DNA of 14,899 nucleotides. It comes from a bacterium. GTDB lineage: Bacteria > JAMCPX01. The position numbers and the translations under genes were made by a program. This document shows positions 14,433 through 14,899 of the stretch, in pieces (the first letter of the stretch is position 1; each line of letters starts with the position of its first letter). The notes under the pieces are model-generated. The model had not been told where the DNA came from and made no database searches. It was given only the letters and a program-made list of their open reading frames with translations. The stretch lies in the NCBI GenBank assembly GCA_021787655.1, contig JAJYLM010000045.1:1-14899 (forward strand). Direction: 5' to 3'.

Positions 14433-14899
14433 CTAATGTCCTTCCCAGCTGACCTTGTCATACGTGAAATACTTGCTGACCATGTGCAGCATGCGGCTGT
14501 TGGGAAAATAGATCAGAAAGAATTCCGACAACGCAAGTAGAGACAGGAAGAGCATCGATTCCGGCGGCGCAACGGGATGGAACATGATGAGACTTATGAA
14601 GTAGTGACGAACTGCACCTGAATCGATCTGGCCGGATGCTGCCAGGGCAGCACCGAGTACGCCTATCGCAATGAAGATTAACAGGTTGAAGTATTCCAGC
14701 GGGGAAGACACGGTCCTCATCCTGGAATTGATGAGCCGTACCAGGAAGAGATAGACCGGAAAAGCGATCAGCAGGACGAGGCCGATCCTCAGCACGATAC
14801 CTGCATGCAGTCCCAGGACAAAGGCTACAAACCACAGAGCAATAAGGGCCATGCCGACGTGAAACGGCCATGCACCTGCCCACAGCTTTCGGTTGTTGT
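14433..14899 (-). CDS. NarI/DsrM/TmcC-like membrane cytochrome b subunit, 5' end beyond the window
   Basis: The frame is open from the right edge to the stop at 14433, with about 155 codons visible. It continues upstream of an internal ATG at 14852 as NNRKLWAGAWPFHVG, so the true start is outside the window. At least four hydrophobic segments follow: GMALIALWFVAFVLGLHAG, IGLVLLIAFPVYLFLVRL, YFNLLIFIAIGVLGAALAAS and MLFLSLLALSEFFLIYF. Histidines at WPFH and SRMLHM near membrane boundaries are candidate heme b ligands, as in NarI-family subunits. Such subunits exchange electrons with the quinone pool and pass them to an HdrD-like partner. The order membrane subunit then CCG protein is the same as dsrM-dsrK. 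Family membership is clear in type, but exact orthology is not. Confidence 0.8.
   Translation of the reverse strand, partial: NNRKLWAGAWPFHVGMALIALWFVAFVLGLHAGIVLRIGLVLLIAFPVYLFLVRLINSRMRTVSSPLEYFNLLIFIAIGVLGAALAASGQIDSGAVRHYFISLIMFHPVAPPESMLFLSLLALSEFFLIYFPNSRMLHMVSKYFTYDKVSWEGH

Overview
The window is a moderately GC-rich piece of a bacterial chromosome with twelve protein genes, two of them cut by the window edges. The organism is probably a Gram-negative anaerobe: there is an outer-membrane porin, a lipoprotein, and an HdrD/DsrK-type iron-sulfur protein beside a NarI-like membrane subunit, a pairing typical of sulfate reducers and related anaerobes. Nitrospirota (Thermodesulfovibrio-like) or Desulfobacterota would fit, but this is inference from gene content. 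No tRNA, rRNA, CRISPR array, insertion sequence or phage gene is visible.

Left part, minus strand (1-3555). A porin and a PstS phosphate-binding protein form a two-gene operon (18-bp gap) that ends in a convincing Rho-independent terminator at 1182-1221. Downstream lies a separately initiated YVTN-type beta-propeller lipoprotein, cut by the left edge. No pstCAB, phoU or phoBR is in view.

Middle, plus strand (3906-12945). After a 350-base divergent intergenic region come a ROK-family sugar kinase, transketolase and a stand-alone CinA N-terminal-type (MoCF) protein. A second series begins at 8064 after a short AT-rich patch: an SCP2-domain protein, an iron-dependent alcohol dehydrogenase, a second SCP2-domain protein, a hot-dog thioesterase, phosphoglucose isomerase and a BtrH/DUF4872-type protein. 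From the dehydrogenase to phosphoglucose isomerase the genes are almost contiguous (4-bp and 10-bp gaps, then an ATGA overlap), which implies co-translation. Kinase, transketolase and isomerase supply sugar-phosphate metabolism. The SCP2, dehydrogenase, thioesterase and BtrH-like genes suggest handling of an acyl or lipid-like substrate. No single known pathway explains the whole set, so this is the best candidate for something undescribed.

Right part, minus strand (13012-14899). A NarI-like membrane subunit (5' end outside the window) is followed by an HdrD/DsrK/TmcB-like protein with two ferredoxin-type clusters and one CCG motif. Together they look like a membrane quinone-linked redox module that exchanges electrons with a cytoplasmic thiol/disulfide or similar partner. 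The module converges on the BtrH-like gene.
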